Assembly: GCF_001293565.1 (NCBI RefSeq) | Contig: NZ_JXMU01000013.1 | Span: 62,001-126,000 of the forward strand | DNA length: 64,000 bases | Source of the DNA: Ahrensia marina | Lineage (GTDB): Bacteria; Pseudomonadota; Alphaproteobacteria; Rhizobiales; Rhizobiaceae | Direction: 5' to 3' | Part shown: one piece after another, positions 25,797 through 36,464 of the stretch | How positions within the stretch are numbered: position 1 is the stretch's first letter | Layout: every line of letters begins with the position of its first letter | Made by a program: the position numbers and the translations under genes | Notes under the pieces: generated by a model | What the model was told of the DNA's origin: nothing | Database searches by the model: none | Seen by the model: only the letters and a program-made list of their open reading frames with translations

Positions 25797-26585
25797 ATGA
25801 CACAGCAAGATACACAAACACCGCTTATTGATCTTCGCGATATTTCAATATCGTTTGGCGGTATCAAGGCGGTTGATCAAGCCTCCGTTGACCTGTTTCC
25901 CGGCGAAGTTGTCGCTTTGCTCGGACACAATGGCGCAGGAAAATCAACGCTCATCAAAATTCTTTCCGGCGCTTATAAGCGTGATGCCGGTGATATTTAT
26001 GTGCGCGGTGAAAAGGCGACGATTGCCAACCCGCGCGATGCCAAGGATTATGGCATTGAAACAATCTATCAGACATTGGCGCTTGCCGACAATGTGGATG
26101 CCGCAGCCAATCTTTTCTTGGGACGTGAACTGCTCACACGTTGGGGAACGCTTGATGATGTCGGCATGGAAGCTGAAGCGCGCAAAGTAATGGGGCGCTT
26201 GAACCCGAACTTTCAGCGTTTCAAAGATCCGGTCAAGCAATTGTCCGGTGGTCAGCGTCAGTCTGTCGCGATCGCCCGCGCTATCCTCTTCAATGCGCGC
26301 ATTTTGATTATGGATGAGCCGACCGCGGCTCTGGGCCCGCAAGAAACGGCACAAGTCGGCGAACTGATCAAACAGCTGAAAAAAGATGGTATCGGCATAT
26401 TCCTGATCAGCCATGACATTGAAGATGTGTTTGACCTTGCTGACCGCGTTGCGGTGATGAAGAACGGCCAAATGGTCGGCAGCGCAAAAACAGGTGATGT
26501 TACCAAGGATGAAGTTCTTGGCATGATCATTTTGGGCAAATGCCCTCCCGGCGCCATCCCTGGTCCAGGCGCAATCCAAGAGTAG
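25797..26585 (+). CDS. xylG: Xylose ABC transporter ATP-binding protein, single domain
   Basis: The protein has 262 residues from the ATG at 25797; a GTG at 25785 is upstream in frame. Walker A Gly-His-Asn-Gly-Ala-Gly-Lys-Ser-Thr, signature Leu-Ser-Gly-Gly-Gln-Arg-Gln, Walker B [11 protein letters not shown] and the His switch are all present. E. coli XylG is a tandem fusion of two such domains and about twice this size, so here the protein presumably works as a homodimer. This single-domain form is also seen in rhizobia. Confidence 0.92.
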   Translation: MTQQDTQTPLIDLRDISISFGGIKAVDQASVDLFPGEVVALLGHNGAGKSTLIKILSGAYKRDAGDIYVRGEKATIANPRDAKDYGIETIYQTLALADNVDAAANLFLGRELLTRWGTLDDVGMEAEARKVMGRLNPNFQRFKDPVKQLSGGQRQSVAIARAILFNARILIMDEPTAALGPQETAQVGELIKQLKKDGIGIFLISHDIEDVFDLADRVAVMKNGQMVGSAKTGDVTKDEVLGMIILGKCPPGAIPGPGAIQE

Positions 26586-26594
26586 GAGTAACTT

Positions 26595-28031
26595 ATGCAT
26601 CTGGGATTAGACCTGGGTACGTCGAGTATAAAGGGTCTGTTGATCGATGATAATCAGGCGATTATTGCAGAAGCAACAGCACCTATGGCTGTGTCCCGCC
26701 CACAAGATGGTTGGTCAGAACAAGACCCTGCCGAATGGGTAAGGGGCGCTGAAAGTGTACTTGCATCACTTGCCCAAAAAACTGATTTGTCAAAACTGGT
26801 TTCTATTGGGCTTAGCGGCCATATGCATGGCGCGACCCTGATTGATAAAAACGACAACGTTCTGCGTCCATGTATTTTATGGAATGACACACGCAGCCAT
26901 GTCGAAGCAGCGGAAATGGATAGCGATTCTGAATTTCGTGACGTTTCCGGCAATATTGTATTTCCCGGTTTTACCGCACCGAAAGTCGCTTGGGTAAAAA
27001 ACAACGAACCGGAAATTTTCAAACAGATCGCGAAAGTTCTACTGCCTAAAGACTATTTGCGCTTGTGGCTGACAGGCGGACACGTCGCGGAAATGTCTGA
27101 TGCGGCAGGCACGAGCTGGCTTGATACGGCCAAGCGTGACTGGTCGGATAATCTGCTACAAAAAACCGGCCTGACAAGAGATCAGATGCCCAGCCTAGTT
27201 GAGGGAAGTGAAGTCTCAGGCACGCTTCGTCCTGCGCTTTGTCAGCAATACGGCATCACACAAGAGGTTGTTGTTGCAGGCGGTGGCGGTGACAATGCCG
27301 CATCCGGTATTGGCGTCGGCGTTGCAAATGCCGGTGATGCATTTGTATCGCTTGGCACGTCGGGTGTGCTTTTCGCTGCCAGTGATGGCTATGCGCCCGA
27401 TCCGGCGTCCGCTGTTCACACTTTTTGTCATGCATTGCCCAAAACATGGCACCAGATGGGGGTGATTTTGTCAGCGACAGATTCGCTTAACTGGTACGCA
27501 AAGTTGGTTGGTCATGACGCTGCTGCATTGACAAACGCGCTCGGTGAACTCGAAGCTCCGGCAAAGACATTGTTCATGCCATATCTTGGTGGAGAGCGCA
27601 CACCGCATAATGATGCTTCTGTACGCGGTGCCTTTATTGGTCTTGAACATGCAACTGATACGAATGCCGGAACGCGTGCAGTGCTTGAAGGCGTTGTCCA
27701 CGCATTTCGCGACAGTTTTGATGCGCTTACATCGACCGGCACCAAAATCGAGCGCATTATGGCTGTAGGTGGCGGGTCCAAGTCAGCTTACTGGCTCTCT
27801 GCTTTGGCAACATCCCTACAAATGCCCATTGATGTACCTGTTGCCGGTGATTTTGGCGGTGCTTTGGGTGCTGCCCGTCTGGGCATGATGGCGGCAGGCG
27901 CGGAGCAGGACATTGTAACACGGCCTGATGTTGCCCAAACCATCGAGCCATCCCGGCAACTAGAAGGCGCTTTTGCTGATGCGCACCAGCGTTATCGCGA
28001 AGCCTATCAATCTATAAGGAATTTGACGTGA
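26595..28031 (+). CDS. xylB: Xylulokinase
   Basis: The protein has 478 residues. It phosphorylates D-xylulose to xylulose 5-phosphate. FGGY-kinase signs: an N-terminal [10 protein letters not shown], the catalytic [10 protein letters not shown] stretch, and the C-terminal Gly-Gly-Gly-Ser-Lys-Ser motif. Length is usual. Its TGA overlaps the GTG of xylA (GTGA), so the two enzymes are translationally coupled. Confidence 0.95.
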   Translation: MHLGLDLGTSSIKGLLIDDNQAIIAEATAPMAVSRPQDGWSEQDPAEWVRGAESVLASLAQKTDLSKLVSIGLSGHMHGATLIDKNDNVLRPCILWNDTRSHVEAAEMDSDSEFRDVSGNIVFPGFTAPKVAWVKNNEPEIFKQIAKVLLPKDYLRLWLTGGHVAEMSDAAGTSWLDTAKRDWSDNLLQKTGLTRDQMPSLVEGSEVSGTLRPALCQQYGITQEVVVAGGGGDNAASGIGVGVANAGDAFVSLGTSGVLFAASDGYAPDPASAVHTFCHALPKTWHQMGVILSATDSLNWYAKLVGHDAAALTNALGELEAPAKTLFMPYLGGERTPHNDASVRGAFIGLEHATDTNAGTRAVLEGVVHAFRDSFDALTSTGTKIERIMAVGGGSKSAYWLSALATSLQMPIDVPVAGDFGGALGAARLGMMAAGAEQDIVTRPDVAQTIEPSRQLEGAFADAHQRYREAYQSIRNLT

Positions 28032-29335
28032 CAGATTTTTTCAATGGTATCGAAGCTGTAAAATATGAAGGCCCGGAGAGCGACAGCGAACTTTGCTTTC
28101 GCCATTATGATCCTGATGAAATTGTTATGGGCAAACGCATGGAAGATAATCTGCGTTTCGCCGTCGCTTATTGGCATAGTTTTGCCTGGGAAGGGGGAGA
28201 CCCGTTTGGTGGCCGCACATTCGACCGCCCCTGGTTTGGCAGTTCGATGGATATGGCCAAATTAAAGGCTGATGTTGCCTTCGATATGTTCAAAATTCTC
28301 GGCCAGCCATATTTCTGTTTTCACGATGCGGATATGCGCCCGGAAGGCGACAGCTTTGCTGAGAGCACACGCAATCTTGAAGATATGGTTGATTATATAG
28401 GCACCAAAATGGAAGGTGTGGATACAAAGCTGCTTTGGGGAACGGCAAATCTGTTTTCGCACCGCCGCTTTATGTCTGGTGCAGCCACAAACCCTGATCC
28501 TGACGTTTTTGCCTATTCGGCAGCGACAATCAAAACCTGCATGGATGCAACGCTGAAGCTTGGCGGCGAAAACTATGTTCTTTGGGGCGGGCGTGAAGGC
28601 TATGAAACGCTGCTTAATACCGATCTGAAGAAGGAACGGGCGCAAGCAGGCCGCATGTTACAGATGGTCGTCGATTACAAGCATAAGATCGGCTTTAAAG
28701 GCGCTATCCTCATCGAGCCGAAACCGCAGGAACCGACAAAGCACCAATATGATTATGACGTTGCTACCGTCTATGGTTTCCTGAAGGACTTTGGCCTTGA
28801 AAATGAAGTCCAAATGAACATCGAGCAGGGCCATGCCATCCTCGCAGGCCATTCTTTTGAGCACGAACTTGCGATGGCATCGGCGCTCGGTATTTTCGGT
28901 TCGATTGATATGAACCGGAATGATTATCAGTCAGGTTGGGACACAGACCAGTTCCCGAATAATGTTCCGGAAACAGCGCTTGCATATTATGAAGTTATCA
29001 AAGCCGGCGGCTTTAAGTCAGGTGGAACCAACTTTGATGCAAAACTGCGCCGTCAGAGCCTTGATCCGGTTGATCTTATCGCCGGCCATGTTGGCGCTAT
29101 GGATGTCTGCGCCTTGGGCTTTAAGAAAGCTGCTGCGATGTTTGAGGACGGCAAATTGGAACAAGAGCGTGATGCGCGCTATGCCGGCTGGAATGAAGGC
29201 GAAGCAAAGAAAATGCTTGAAGGCGGATATTCATTGGAAGGCATAGAAGAATATGTGCGTAAAGGCGATGTGAATCCAGAGCCACGTTCAGGCAAGCAGG
29301 AGCGTTTGGAAAATCTAGTAAACCGCTACATGTAA
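28028..29335 (+). CDS. xylA: Xylose isomerase
   Basis: The protein has 435 residues with a GTG start. It converts xylose to xylulose. Visible are His-Asp-Ala-Asp-Met-Arg-Pro-Glu-Gly with the ring-opening His, the metal residues in [13 protein letters not shown], and a metal-site segment around His-Ala and Glu-His-Glu. The length matches class II isomerases. It ends the operon before a terminator. Confidence 0.96.
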   Translation: MTDFFNGIEAVKYEGPESDSELCFRHYDPDEIVMGKRMEDNLRFAVAYWHSFAWEGGDPFGGRTFDRPWFGSSMDMAKLKADVAFDMFKILGQPYFCFHDADMRPEGDSFAESTRNLEDMVDYIGTKMEGVDTKLLWGTANLFSHRRFMSGAATNPDPDVFAYSAATIKTCMDATLKLGGENYVLWGGREGYETLLNTDLKKERAQAGRMLQMVVDYKHKIGFKGAILIEPKPQEPTKHQYDYDVATVYGFLKDFGLENEVQMNIEQGHAILAGHSFEHELAMASALGIFGSIDMNRNDYQSGWDTDQFPNNVPETALAYYEVIKAGGFKSGGTNFDAKLRRQSLDPVDLIAGHVGAMDVCALGFKKAAAMFEDGKLEQERDARYAGWNEGEAKKMLEGGYSLEGIEEYVRKGDVNPEPRSGKQERLENLVNRYM

Positions 29336-29368
29336 GCATTTCGGGTATTCTAAAAATTCTAAGATGGG

Positions 29369-29405
29369 GCCGCATGAGTTGAACAAACTCTTGCGGCTTT
29401 GTTTT
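29369..29405 (+). terminator. Intrinsic terminator of the xyl operon
   Basis: GCCGCA and TGCGGC arms, then a T-T mismatch, then GAGTT and AACTC around a five-base loop, followed by TTTGTTTT. Confidence 0.85.
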
Positions 29406-29528
29406 GCATTTTAGCAGTTCAATTAAAGTGCGATTAACCGCGCTTCTTATCAGATAGTTCTTGGCATCCGTTCTTCAGAGTTTGTTTGGTTTTAACCGTC
29501 AGTTTGGTCAGGTGATAGGAGACGCCTC

Positions 29529-31553
29529 GTGTACCAAGCAGTAAAATCAATTCTGATGGTTGATGATGATCCCGATGATGTTTTTCTCATCCGTGAAGCG
29601 CTTAATGATATTTCAGATGAAGAATATAGTGTTACGATCGCGAATGACCCGCTGGTTGCGCTAAAAATTCTGGAACGTAAAAATTTCGATCTGATCATGA
29701 CAGATTACCGGATGGGCGCTTACACCGGTGTTGATCTGATCAAACAAATTCGTGCTAAAGGGCTGACGACGCCGGTAATTTTTCTGACAGGTGTATCGCA
29801 GCGCGAGCTGGATGAAAAAGCGCTTGCCGCAGGTGCATCGGACTATCTCAGCAAGTCAGACATTAAGGGCCCGCTGATTGACCGGTCCATTCGTTATGCG
29901 ATTGCCAATGCGCGAAGGCAGGAATTGTTTTCTTCGGTGCTTTGTAATGTGAAAGCCGCGATCTGTGTAATCGATACCGAAGGTACGCCGCAAATCTGGA
30001 ATCCGGAATTTTTGGCAATTGCTAAAGCGAATTCTCCTCTTGCTGAGGACGCCGCAATTGTTGCGGATTTTTCAGCGCATGTTGAGAAAACTGAGCAAGT
30101 GGATTTGGTCGCGCAAATCAAACATGAAAAGCAACTGACGCGCCTGCCGGATGGGCGAAACGTGATTATGCTTTACGATGTTTCGGAACATTTAAGCGCG
30201 CTGCGGGAACGCGAATTGGCGGAAGAAAAAGCCGCTCATCAGGCAAAAACCTGTTTTCTTACCGGTTTGCCAAACCGCCTCGCGTTCAGTGAAAAGCTGG
30301 ATAAACTTATTCAGAATGGATGCAAGTTCAGCCTGCTTAATTTCGATTTGGACAAGTTTAAAACTTACAACGACGTCTATGGCCATCCTTTTGGCGATGC
30401 ACTGTTAAAACAAGTCTCTGACGTGCTTCAACAGGTCTGCGCGGAAGGGGATTATATTGCCAGAATTGGCGGCGATGAGTTCACTGCAATCCAGATGCAT
30501 GATGAAAACGACACGCATTGCGACAATCTGGAAAATCGTATACTGGCACAATTTGCCAATGAACTTATCGTTGAAGGGCGAAAGCTCAACATTGAGGTCA
30601 GTGTTGGCGTGGCAAGTTTTCCTAAACATGCACAAACCGCACAGGAGCTGTTATCGAACTCTGATATAGCAATGTATCGCGCAAAAGCCAAAGATGGCTC
30701 AAAAATAGAATACTATGATTGCGGCTTGGATGAAGCTGTGCGCGAACAGCGCCGCCTCACCAATGATCTGCAAAAAGCGTTGCGCGAAGACGCACTGGAT
30801 GTGTTTTTTCAACCTCAGTTTGATCTCAAAACGGGAAATCTGATTGGGTGTGAGGCGCTTGCGCGCTGGATACATCCAGAAGATGGTCCGATTCGCCCGG
30901 ATATATTTATCCAGATCGCTGAGGATTGCGGTCTTATTGAGGAACTTGGCAAGCTGGTTTTGCGTAAAGCATGTCTTTTGGGGAGCAAATGGCATGAAGA
31001 TATCAAGGTCGCCGTCAATATCTCCGCTGTACAGGTTCGGCACACAGATCTTGTCAATGATATTCAAGCCATACTTTTTCAAACGGGATTTCCGGCAGGG
31101 CGTTTGGAGCTTGAAATAACAGAAACCGTTCTGATCGAAGATTTCGAACATGCGTTGCACGTACTGCGCGGTGTTAAAAATCTTGGAGTCGGTTTGGCTA
31201 TGGATGATTTTGGAACCGGTTTTTCATCGTTGTCGTCATTGATTTCATTCCCGTTTGATAAACTGAAAATAGACCGCTCATTCATCATGGATATGGACAA
31301 ACGCGAGCAGCTAAAATCCGTTATCCGTTCATGCATCGGGTTGGGACGAAATTTAAATCTGCGTATCGTGGCCGAAGGCGTTGAGCAGGAAAGCCATATT
31401 GACTTCCTCCGCTCAGAAGGGTGCGATGAAATACAGGGTTACTTCTGCGGCAAGCCAATGCCACACCCTCATTTCATGGAGTTTATGATGAACTACGCAT
31501 CTGGCCGCGCTTCAGCACAAGATGTGCTGAATATGCCCGGTAAAGTGGCCTAA
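29529..31553 (+). CDS. Response regulator with GGDEF and EAL domains
   Basis: The protein has 674 residues with a GTG start. A REC domain (about 1-125) has the acidic pocket Asp-Asp-Asp at 12-14, phosphorylation Asp59, Thr87 and the Lys at 109. A linker of PAS-like type follows. GGDEF is intact at 314-318, and the EAL domain has Glu-Ala-Leu at 442-444 with Asp-Asp-Phe-Gly-Thr-Gly later, so both c-di-GMP synthesis and hydrolysis are possible. The I-site position before GGDEF reads Ala-Glu-Gly-Asp, not RxxD, so product inhibition may be lost. No histidine kinase gene is adjacent. Confidence 0.92.
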   Translation: MYQAVKSILMVDDDPDDVFLIREALNDISDEEYSVTIANDPLVALKILERKNFDLIMTDYRMGAYTGVDLIKQIRAKGLTTPVIFLTGVSQRELDEKALAAGASDYLSKSDIKGPLIDRSIRYAIANARRQELFSSVLCNVKAAICVIDTEGTPQIWNPEFLAIAKANSPLAEDAAIVADFSAHVEKTEQVDLVAQIKHEKQLTRLPDGRNVIMLYDVSEHLSALRERELAEEKAAHQAKTCFLTGLPNRLAFSEKLDKLIQNGCKFSLLNFDLDKFKTYNDVYGHPFGDALLKQVSDVLQQVCAEGDYIARIGGDEFTAIQMHDENDTHCDNLENRILAQFANELIVEGRKLNIEVSVGVASFPKHAQTAQELLSNSDIAMYRAKAKDGSKIEYYDCGLDEAVREQRRLTNDLQKALREDALDVFFQPQFDLKTGNLIGCEALARWIHPEDGPIRPDIFIQIAEDCGLIEELGKLVLRKACLLGSKWHEDIKVAVNISAVQVRHTDLVNDIQAILFQTGFPAGRLELEITETVLIEDFEHALHVLRGVKNLGVGLAMDDFGTGFSSLSSLISFPFDKLKIDRSFIMDMDKREQLKSVIRSCIGLGRNLNLRIVAEGVEQESHIDFLRSEGCDEIQGYFCGKPMPHPHFMEFMMNYASGRASAQDVLNMPGKVA

Positions 31554-32770
31554 GATAAAAGCGTCTTTAAAACGAAAGACGGATCCGAGGCCATTTCGAT
31601 TGTAAGCTGCGCGTTTGAAGCGAGAATACGCTTTGACATAGCGTAGGTTGCCGCATCATTCATGCAGTCAACCGCAATGAACTTGTCACCGGAAAAATAG
31701 AAATGCGAAACGCTACCTTCGCGTTTGCCCTGCCGGATAACCACATGGTCATAGCCGCGGTTAAGGCCTGCGATCTGTAGTTTCATGTCATATTGGTCCG
31801 ACCAGAACCAAGGCTCTGGATGATAAGCTTCGTTCGCACCGGCAATATTGCTCGCAACAATCGCCCCTTGATCGTGAGCATTTTGAACAGATTCCAGACG
31901 TGTAGGCTGGCCTTCAAAGGGAAGCACCGTGACATCGCCGCAGGCGTATATATCAGCATCACTCGTGCGGCCGTACTCATCCACAATGATGCCAAGGCCG
32001 GTTTTTAATTCAGCACCAACAGCCAATTCCATATTGGGCAAAATACCGATGCCGGTAATAATAATATCAGCGTCGATTACCGTGCCGTCATCCAGAACGA
32101 CACCTGCACAAGCGCCGTTTCCATCATCCTTGATATTCTTCAGAATGACATTTTCCAGAACCTTAACGCCATGTTTTTCATGCAGAGCGCGAAAAGTATC
32201 GGCTGTTTCAGCACATGCAACACGCTGTAAAATGCGTGGCGCGGCTTCCAAAACGGTTACAGACAATCCCTTTTTTGAGGCTTCGGCTGCCGCTTCCAAA
32301 CCAATATAACCGCCGCCAATAACAACGAGTTTTTTGCCCGCAGCCATTTTTTCCATCAAAATATTGGCATCGCGAAGGTCGCGCATAACATGGACATTGT
32401 CGAGTTCACCGCCGATTGCCGCAGGTAGCTTGCGCGCCGACGCGCCGGTGGCCAAAACAAGTTTGTCATAGGCGATTAAGGCACCACCTTCTATTTCAAG
32501 CTGCTTGGTATCGCGATGGATTGCGGTCGCGCGCGTGCTTAAAACCAGATCGATATTATTATCAACGTACCATTCGGCCGGGCGCAAATGCAGCCGGTCA
32601 AGCGTCATGTCACCGGACATATAGGCCTTTGACAAAGGAGGGCGTTGATAGGGTAATTCGTCTTCTGCATTGATGATCTTAATTGGACCATCAAAACTTT
32701 GCTTTCTCAAATTATCTGCAACAGAAATCGCAGCATGGCTGCCACCGACGATTATGATTTGATCTGACAA
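31550..32770 (-). CDS. FAD-dependent NAD(P)H reductase, ferredoxin reductase type
   Basis: The protein has 406 residues. It belongs to the putidaredoxin/rhodocoxin reductase (BphA4-like) group. FAD motif Ile-Val-Gly-Gly-Ser-His-Ala-Ala near residue 7, NAD motif Val-Val-Ile-Gly-Gly-Gly-Tyr-Ile-Gly-Leu-Glu, and the Tyr-Ala-Cys-Gly-Asp-Val flavin motif are in order. A C-terminal reductase dimerisation domain follows. It likely passes electrons to a ferredoxin. It converges with and overlaps the c-di-GMP gene by four bases. It is transcribed like the sulfur operon but 86 bases past fpr. Confidence 0.9.
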   Translation of the reverse strand: MSDQIIIVGGSHAAISVADNLRKQSFDGPIKIINAEDELPYQRPPLSKAYMSGDMTLDRLHLRPAEWYVDNNIDLVLSTRATAIHRDTKQLEIEGGALIAYDKLVLATGASARKLPAAIGGELDNVHVMRDLRDANILMEKMAAGKKLVVIGGGYIGLEAAAEASKKGLSVTVLEAAPRILQRVACAETADTFRALHEKHGVKVLENVILKNIKDDGNGACAGVVLDDGTVIDADIIITGIGILPNMELAVGAELKTGLGIIVDEYGRTSDADIYACGDVTVLPFEGQPTRLESVQNAHDQGAIVASNIAGANEAYHPEPWFWSDQYDMKLQIAGLNRGYDHVVIRQGKREGSVSHFYFSGDKFIAVDCMNDAATYAMSKRILASNAQLTIEMASDPSFVLKTLLS

Positions 32771-32855
32771 ATTACTGTGTCCTTGAAAAGTAAAAGCGGC
32801 ACTTGCGTACCGCTTTTCTTTATTATGTAAAAGGCACGATTATGTCACTTGAAGC

Positions 32856-33701
32856 TTATGAATTGTCCGGCTCGCCGACAAAAGCTTTTTCCACGACAAA
32901 GTGCCCGGGTTTGGAGTTTGCGCCTTCTTCCATTCCGGCAGCTTCCAGAAGCTCTTTGATTTCGATATTGAGGCCCATTGATCCGCAGATCATCACGCGG
33001 TCTTCCTCTGGGTTGAAAGCAGGTACGCCAAGATCCGTAAAAATCTCGCCGGAACGGATTTTATCGGTAACGCGGCCCATATTGTCTGATTCTTCGCGCG
33101 TCGTTGTAGGGTAATAGACAAGTTTACCTTCAACCATCTCGCCGATGAGAGGATCATTGCGAAGATTATCAACTAGCTCTTTGCCGTAAGTAAGCTCCGC
33201 ATTCTCGCGGCAGGTATGCGTGAGTATGACCTGGTCGAATTTTTCATACACTTCCGGATCGCGGATAAGCGATGCAAACGGCGCGATACCCGTACCTGTC
33301 GCAAGCATGTAAAGACGTTTGCCGGGAAGCAAAGCGTCCACAACAAGCGTGCCAACAGGCTTCGTCTTCAAGATAACCTGATCGCCGACCTGAATTTTCT
33401 GAAGCTTTGATGTCAGCGGGCCATCCGGAACCTTGATGGAATAAAATTCTAATTCTTCATCCCATGAGGGCGAAGCGATAGAATAAGCACGCAAAATCGG
33501 ACGTGCAGGCTTGTCACCAACAGGCTCACCCATCAAGCCAATCATTACAAATTCACCGGAGCGAAAACGCAGCGATTGTGGCCGCGTTAAGCGGAAAGAA
33601 AACAATCGGTCCGTGTAATGCTTTACTTCGGTCACTGTTTGTCCGTCAGGCAGCAACGCCGCCGACTTATCAGCGATGGGGGTCATATCATTCATGTTCA
33701 T
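32856..33701 (-). CDS. fpr: Ferredoxin-NADP reductase
   Basis: The protein has 281 residues. FAD-binding Arg-Ala-Tyr-Ser-Ile-Ala-Ser and the NADP loop Gly-Thr-Gly-Ile-Ala-Pro-Phe are present, with Thr-His-Thr-Cys-Arg and Met-Ile-Cys-Gly-Ser-Met-Gly-Leu after. This is the bacterial subclass I Fpr type. As the last gene of the sulfur operon, it would supply reduced ferredoxin to the sulfite reductase. It starts 8 bases after the DUF934 gene. Confidence 0.93.
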   Translation of the reverse strand: MNMNDMTPIADKSAALLPDGQTVTEVKHYTDRLFSFRLTRPQSLRFRSGEFVMIGLMGEPVGDKPARPILRAYSIASPSWDEELEFYSIKVPDGPLTSKLQKIQVGDQVILKTKPVGTLVVDALLPGKRLYMLATGTGIAPFASLIRDPEVYEKFDQVILTHTCRENAELTYGKELVDNLRNDPLIGEMVEGKLVYYPTTTREESDNMGRVTDKIRSGEIFTDLGVPAFNPEEDRVMICGSMGLNIEIKELLEAAGMEEGANSKPGHFVVEKAFVGEPDNS

Positions 33702-33709
33702 AAACTCTC

Positions 33710-34114
33710 TTAAACAGCTAATGCGGCTTGTTGCAATCGTGTTTGATACGTTGTGTTGATGCGGGGGACTTGCTCAAGCCACTGGCTTTCCGGTTGACGC
33801 TTGGCTTCGGCTGCGGAAATTGCCACATCATTGAAGCCGCAACGACGGGCATGTGCGTATTGGTCCGCAATCAGATGCCCGACAGCACGTAAGTGGCCCT
33901 TATAGCCTGCGCGGCGCAAATCCATTGCAAGCGAGAAGCCGCGGCCGTCAGCAAACGATGGGAACGCAACATCAATGCGCTCGACACCGTTTAGATTTTT
34001 GACGACTTCATCTGCATCGGCTGTGTTTTCCAAAGACAACACAGCATTGCTGCTGTTCTGCGTGCCGGCAAAACCCTCGTCACCAACGATAATGTATTCT
34101 TGTTCTTCAGACAT
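33710..34114 (-). CDS. DUF934-domain protein of the sulfur operon
   Basis: The protein has 134 residues from the ATG at 34114; an upstream frame overlaps cysH and lacks family similarity. The DUF934 core is Val-Glu-Arg-Ile-Asp-Val-Ala-Phe-Pro-Ser-Phe-Ala-Asp-Gly-Arg-Gly-Phe and the C-terminal Tyr-Gln. This family is found only beside sulfite-reductase and APS-reductase genes in alpha-, beta- and gammaproteobacteria. It may assist the reductases, but no reaction is known. It overlaps cysH by eight bases. Confidence 0.85.
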   Translation of the reverse strand: MSEEQEYIIVGDEGFAGTQNSSNAVLSLENTADADEVVKNLNGVERIDVAFPSFADGRGFSLAMDLRRAGYKGHLRAVGHLIADQYAHARRCGFNDVAISAAEAKRQPESQWLEQVPRINTTYQTRLQQAALAV

Positions 34115-34808
34115 TCTGCTTACTTTCCCGAACGGCACTGCCATTCTCAAAATGGATACCGCACTCGACTTTATTTATACCGCGCCAACGGCCGGAACGT
34201 GGATCCTCACCGGCTTTTACGGGCGATGTGCAGGTTGCGCAACCGATCGACGCATAACCGTGATTGACGAGCGGATGGCGCGGCAAATCAAACCACTCCA
34301 TATATTCTTCCAAATCGTCTGGCGTCCAATCAGCCAGCGGGTTTATTTTGATCTTGCCATCTGCCGTGCTTTCGATTGCATCAAGCTTACTGCGTGTGAA
34401 GGCTTGAAAGCGCTTCCGGCCGGTTATCCAGCCATCGTAATCTCTGAGCGCTTCTGCCAAGACGCTGGTTTTGCGAAAATCGCAACATTTATCAGTATTG
34501 TCCTTGTGCATCCGGCCCCAGACATCTTTTTCACGAATCGCTTGTGCGGATGGTGAAATTGTCTGCACGTTTTCGAGACCCAGATGACGTATCAAATCGG
34601 CTTTATACTGCAAGGTTTCTTCAAACAGCATGCGTGTGTCGATAAACAGAACCGGTGCTGCTTTGTCGACATGCGATAAGAGGTGCAGCAGTACTGACGA
34701 CTCTGCGCCAAACGAAGAAACCGCAGCAATTTTGCCATGCTTCTTCGTCACGAAAGCATCGTGAAGAAGGCCAATGGCTTTTTCTTGCAAATCATGCAGC
34801 GCGGGCAT
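34107..34808 (-). CDS. cysH: Adenylyl-sulfate (APS) reductase
   Basis: The protein has 233 residues from the ATG at 34808. It reduces activated sulfate to sulfite with thioredoxin. Cysteine pairs at 108-109 and 190/193 form the [4Fe-4S] site of APS-type enzymes, and the catalytic Glu-Cys-Gly-Ile-His is at 215-219. The cluster argues for APS rather than PAPS as substrate. It overlaps the cysI end by seventeen bases. ATGs at 34817 and 34850 are upstream in frame and overlap cysI more. Confidence 0.93.
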   Translation of the reverse strand: MPALHDLQEKAIGLLHDAFVTKKHGKIAAVSSFGAESSVLLHLLSHVDKAAPVLFIDTRMLFEETLQYKADLIRHLGLENVQTISPSAQAIREKDVWGRMHKDNTDKCCDFRKTSVLAEALRDYDGWITGRKRFQAFTRSKLDAIESTADGKIKINPLADWTPDDLEEYMEWFDLPRHPLVNHGYASIGCATCTSPVKAGEDPRSGRWRGINKVECGIHFENGSAVRESKQNV

Positions 34809-36462
34809 TAGCTTCATCCTTATAGATTGCTGCCTTGAACGGCGCGGCACCTAAACGGCGATATACCTGCAGGAATGTTTCGTCATCCGAGTCACGAACC
34901 TCAAGATAAGCCTGAATAATGGCTTCAATCGCAGGCACGAGATCTTCTGCCGCAAAACCAGGTCCGGTACGTTCACCGATCGTCGCTGTTTCAGTACCGT
35001 CGCCGCCAAGCGTAATTTGATAATTTTCGACACCGGCTTTATCCAGTCCCAAAATACCGATGTGCCCCACATGGTGGTGACCACACGCATTAATGCAGCC
35101 TGAAATTTTGATTTTCAGCGGACCGATTTCACGCTCAAGCTTTAGTTCGTCAAACCGCACTGCGATTTCCTGCGCAACAGGGATAGAACGGGCTGTCGCC
35201 AGCGCGCAATAATCCATGCCGGGGCAGGCGATAATATCAGACAGCAAGCCGATATTGGCAGTCGCCAAGCCTGCTTCTTTGAGCGCGGCATATACGGCTG
35301 GAATATCAGCCTTGCGCACATGCGGCAGAATAATGTTCTGCTCATGGCTGACACGCAGCTCATCGTGACCATATTTCAGGGCAAGATCGGCAAGCACACG
35401 CATCTGATCTGATGTCGCATCGCCTGGTGTTCCGCCAACAGGTTTCAGTGAAACGGACACAATTCCATACGCCGGATTTTTATGTTCAGCGACATTGGTT
35501 TCAACGAATGATCGGAATGCCGCATTTTCACTTTGCTCTTTTTCAAAAGCAAGTGATTGCGTGTTGTCGAAAACAGGCGGCGCAAAAGCAGCCTCCAGTC
35601 CCTCAACCAATTCGGCCGGTGGAGCTTGGAAAAATTTCTTCTGCTCGATGAATGCTTCTTCAATCAACGCCCTGATTTCATCGGTTCCGGTTTCATGGAC
35701 CAGAATTTTGATGCGGGCTTTGTACTTGTTGTCACGGCGACCGTTCAAATTATAGACGCGCAAAATCGCTTCCATATAAGGCAGCAAATCGGCCTTCGGC
35801 AGAAATTCGCGCATCACTTTTCCGACCATAGGTGTGCGGCCAAGACCGCCACCAACAATCACTTCATAGCCAGGCTCACCCGCCTCATTACGAACCATAC
35901 GCAAACCAATATCATGCGCCTTTGTAACCGCGCGGTCATTAGGCGAACCGGTGATAGCGATTTTGAATTTGCGCGGTAAAAACTGAAACTCCGGATGGTC
36001 TGTTGACCACTGGCGAAGCAGCTCTGCCGTTGGGCGTGGATCTTCAATTTCATCTGCCGCAGCGCCTGCAAAATGGTCTGCGGTTACATTGCGAATACAA
36101 TTGCCCGATGTTTGAATTGCATGCATTTCAACATCGGCAAGCGCTTCCAGAATTTCCGGAACATCGCGCAATTTTGGCCAGTTGAACTGGATATTCTGGC
36201 GCGTTGTAAAGTGGCCGTAGCCCTTATCCCATTTGTCAGCAATATAGGCTAACTGATTCATTTGGCGCGAGTTTAACGTGCCGTAAGGCACCGCAATACG
36301 CAGCATGTAAGCGTGCAATTGCAGGTAAAGGCCGTTCATCAGGCGCAGCGGCTTGAATTCATCCTCGGTCAATGAACCGTCAATGCGGCGGGCAACCTGG
36401 CTGCGAAACTGGGCAACACGGTTGCGCACGAAAGATTCATCAAATTCTGAATACGCGTACAT
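34792..36462 (-). CDS. cysI: Ferredoxin-type sulfite (nitrite/sulfite) reductase
   Basis: The protein has 556 residues. It carries two ferredoxin-like half domains and two sirohaem/[4Fe-4S] domains. The cluster cysteines are 413, 419, 456 and 460 (C-x5-C and C-x3-C). The tail Gly-His-His-His-Val-Gly-His follows. Operon context with APS reductase favours sulfite reduction over nitrite. It begins two bases after the DUF2849 gene stop. Electrons would come from ferredoxin by the Fpr of this operon. Confidence 0.93.
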   Translation of the reverse strand: MYAYSEFDESFVRNRVAQFRSQVARRIDGSLTEDEFKPLRLMNGLYLQLHAYMLRIAVPYGTLNSRQMNQLAYIADKWDKGYGHFTTRQNIQFNWPKLRDVPEILEALADVEMHAIQTSGNCIRNVTADHFAGAAADEIEDPRPTAELLRQWSTDHPEFQFLPRKFKIAITGSPNDRAVTKAHDIGLRMVRNEAGEPGYEVIVGGGLGRTPMVGKVMREFLPKADLLPYMEAILRVYNLNGRRDNKYKARIKILVHETGTDEIRALIEEAFIEQKKFFQAPPAELVEGLEAAFAPPVFDNTQSLAFEKEQSENAAFRSFVETNVAEHKNPAYGIVSVSLKPVGGTPGDATSDQMRVLADLALKYGHDELRVSHEQNIILPHVRKADIPAVYAALKEAGLATANIGLLSDIIACPGMDYCALATARSIPVAQEIAVRFDELKLEREIGPLKIKISGCINACGHHHVGHIGILGLDKAGVENYQITLGGDGTETATIGERTGPGFAAEDLVPAIEAIIQAYLEVRDSDDETFLQVYRRLGAAPFKAAIYKDEANARAA

Positions 36463-36464
36463 GC

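Noticed and set aside
25944-26600. 218-residue minus-strand frame
   Set aside because: Antisense to xylG, which has all ABC motifs.
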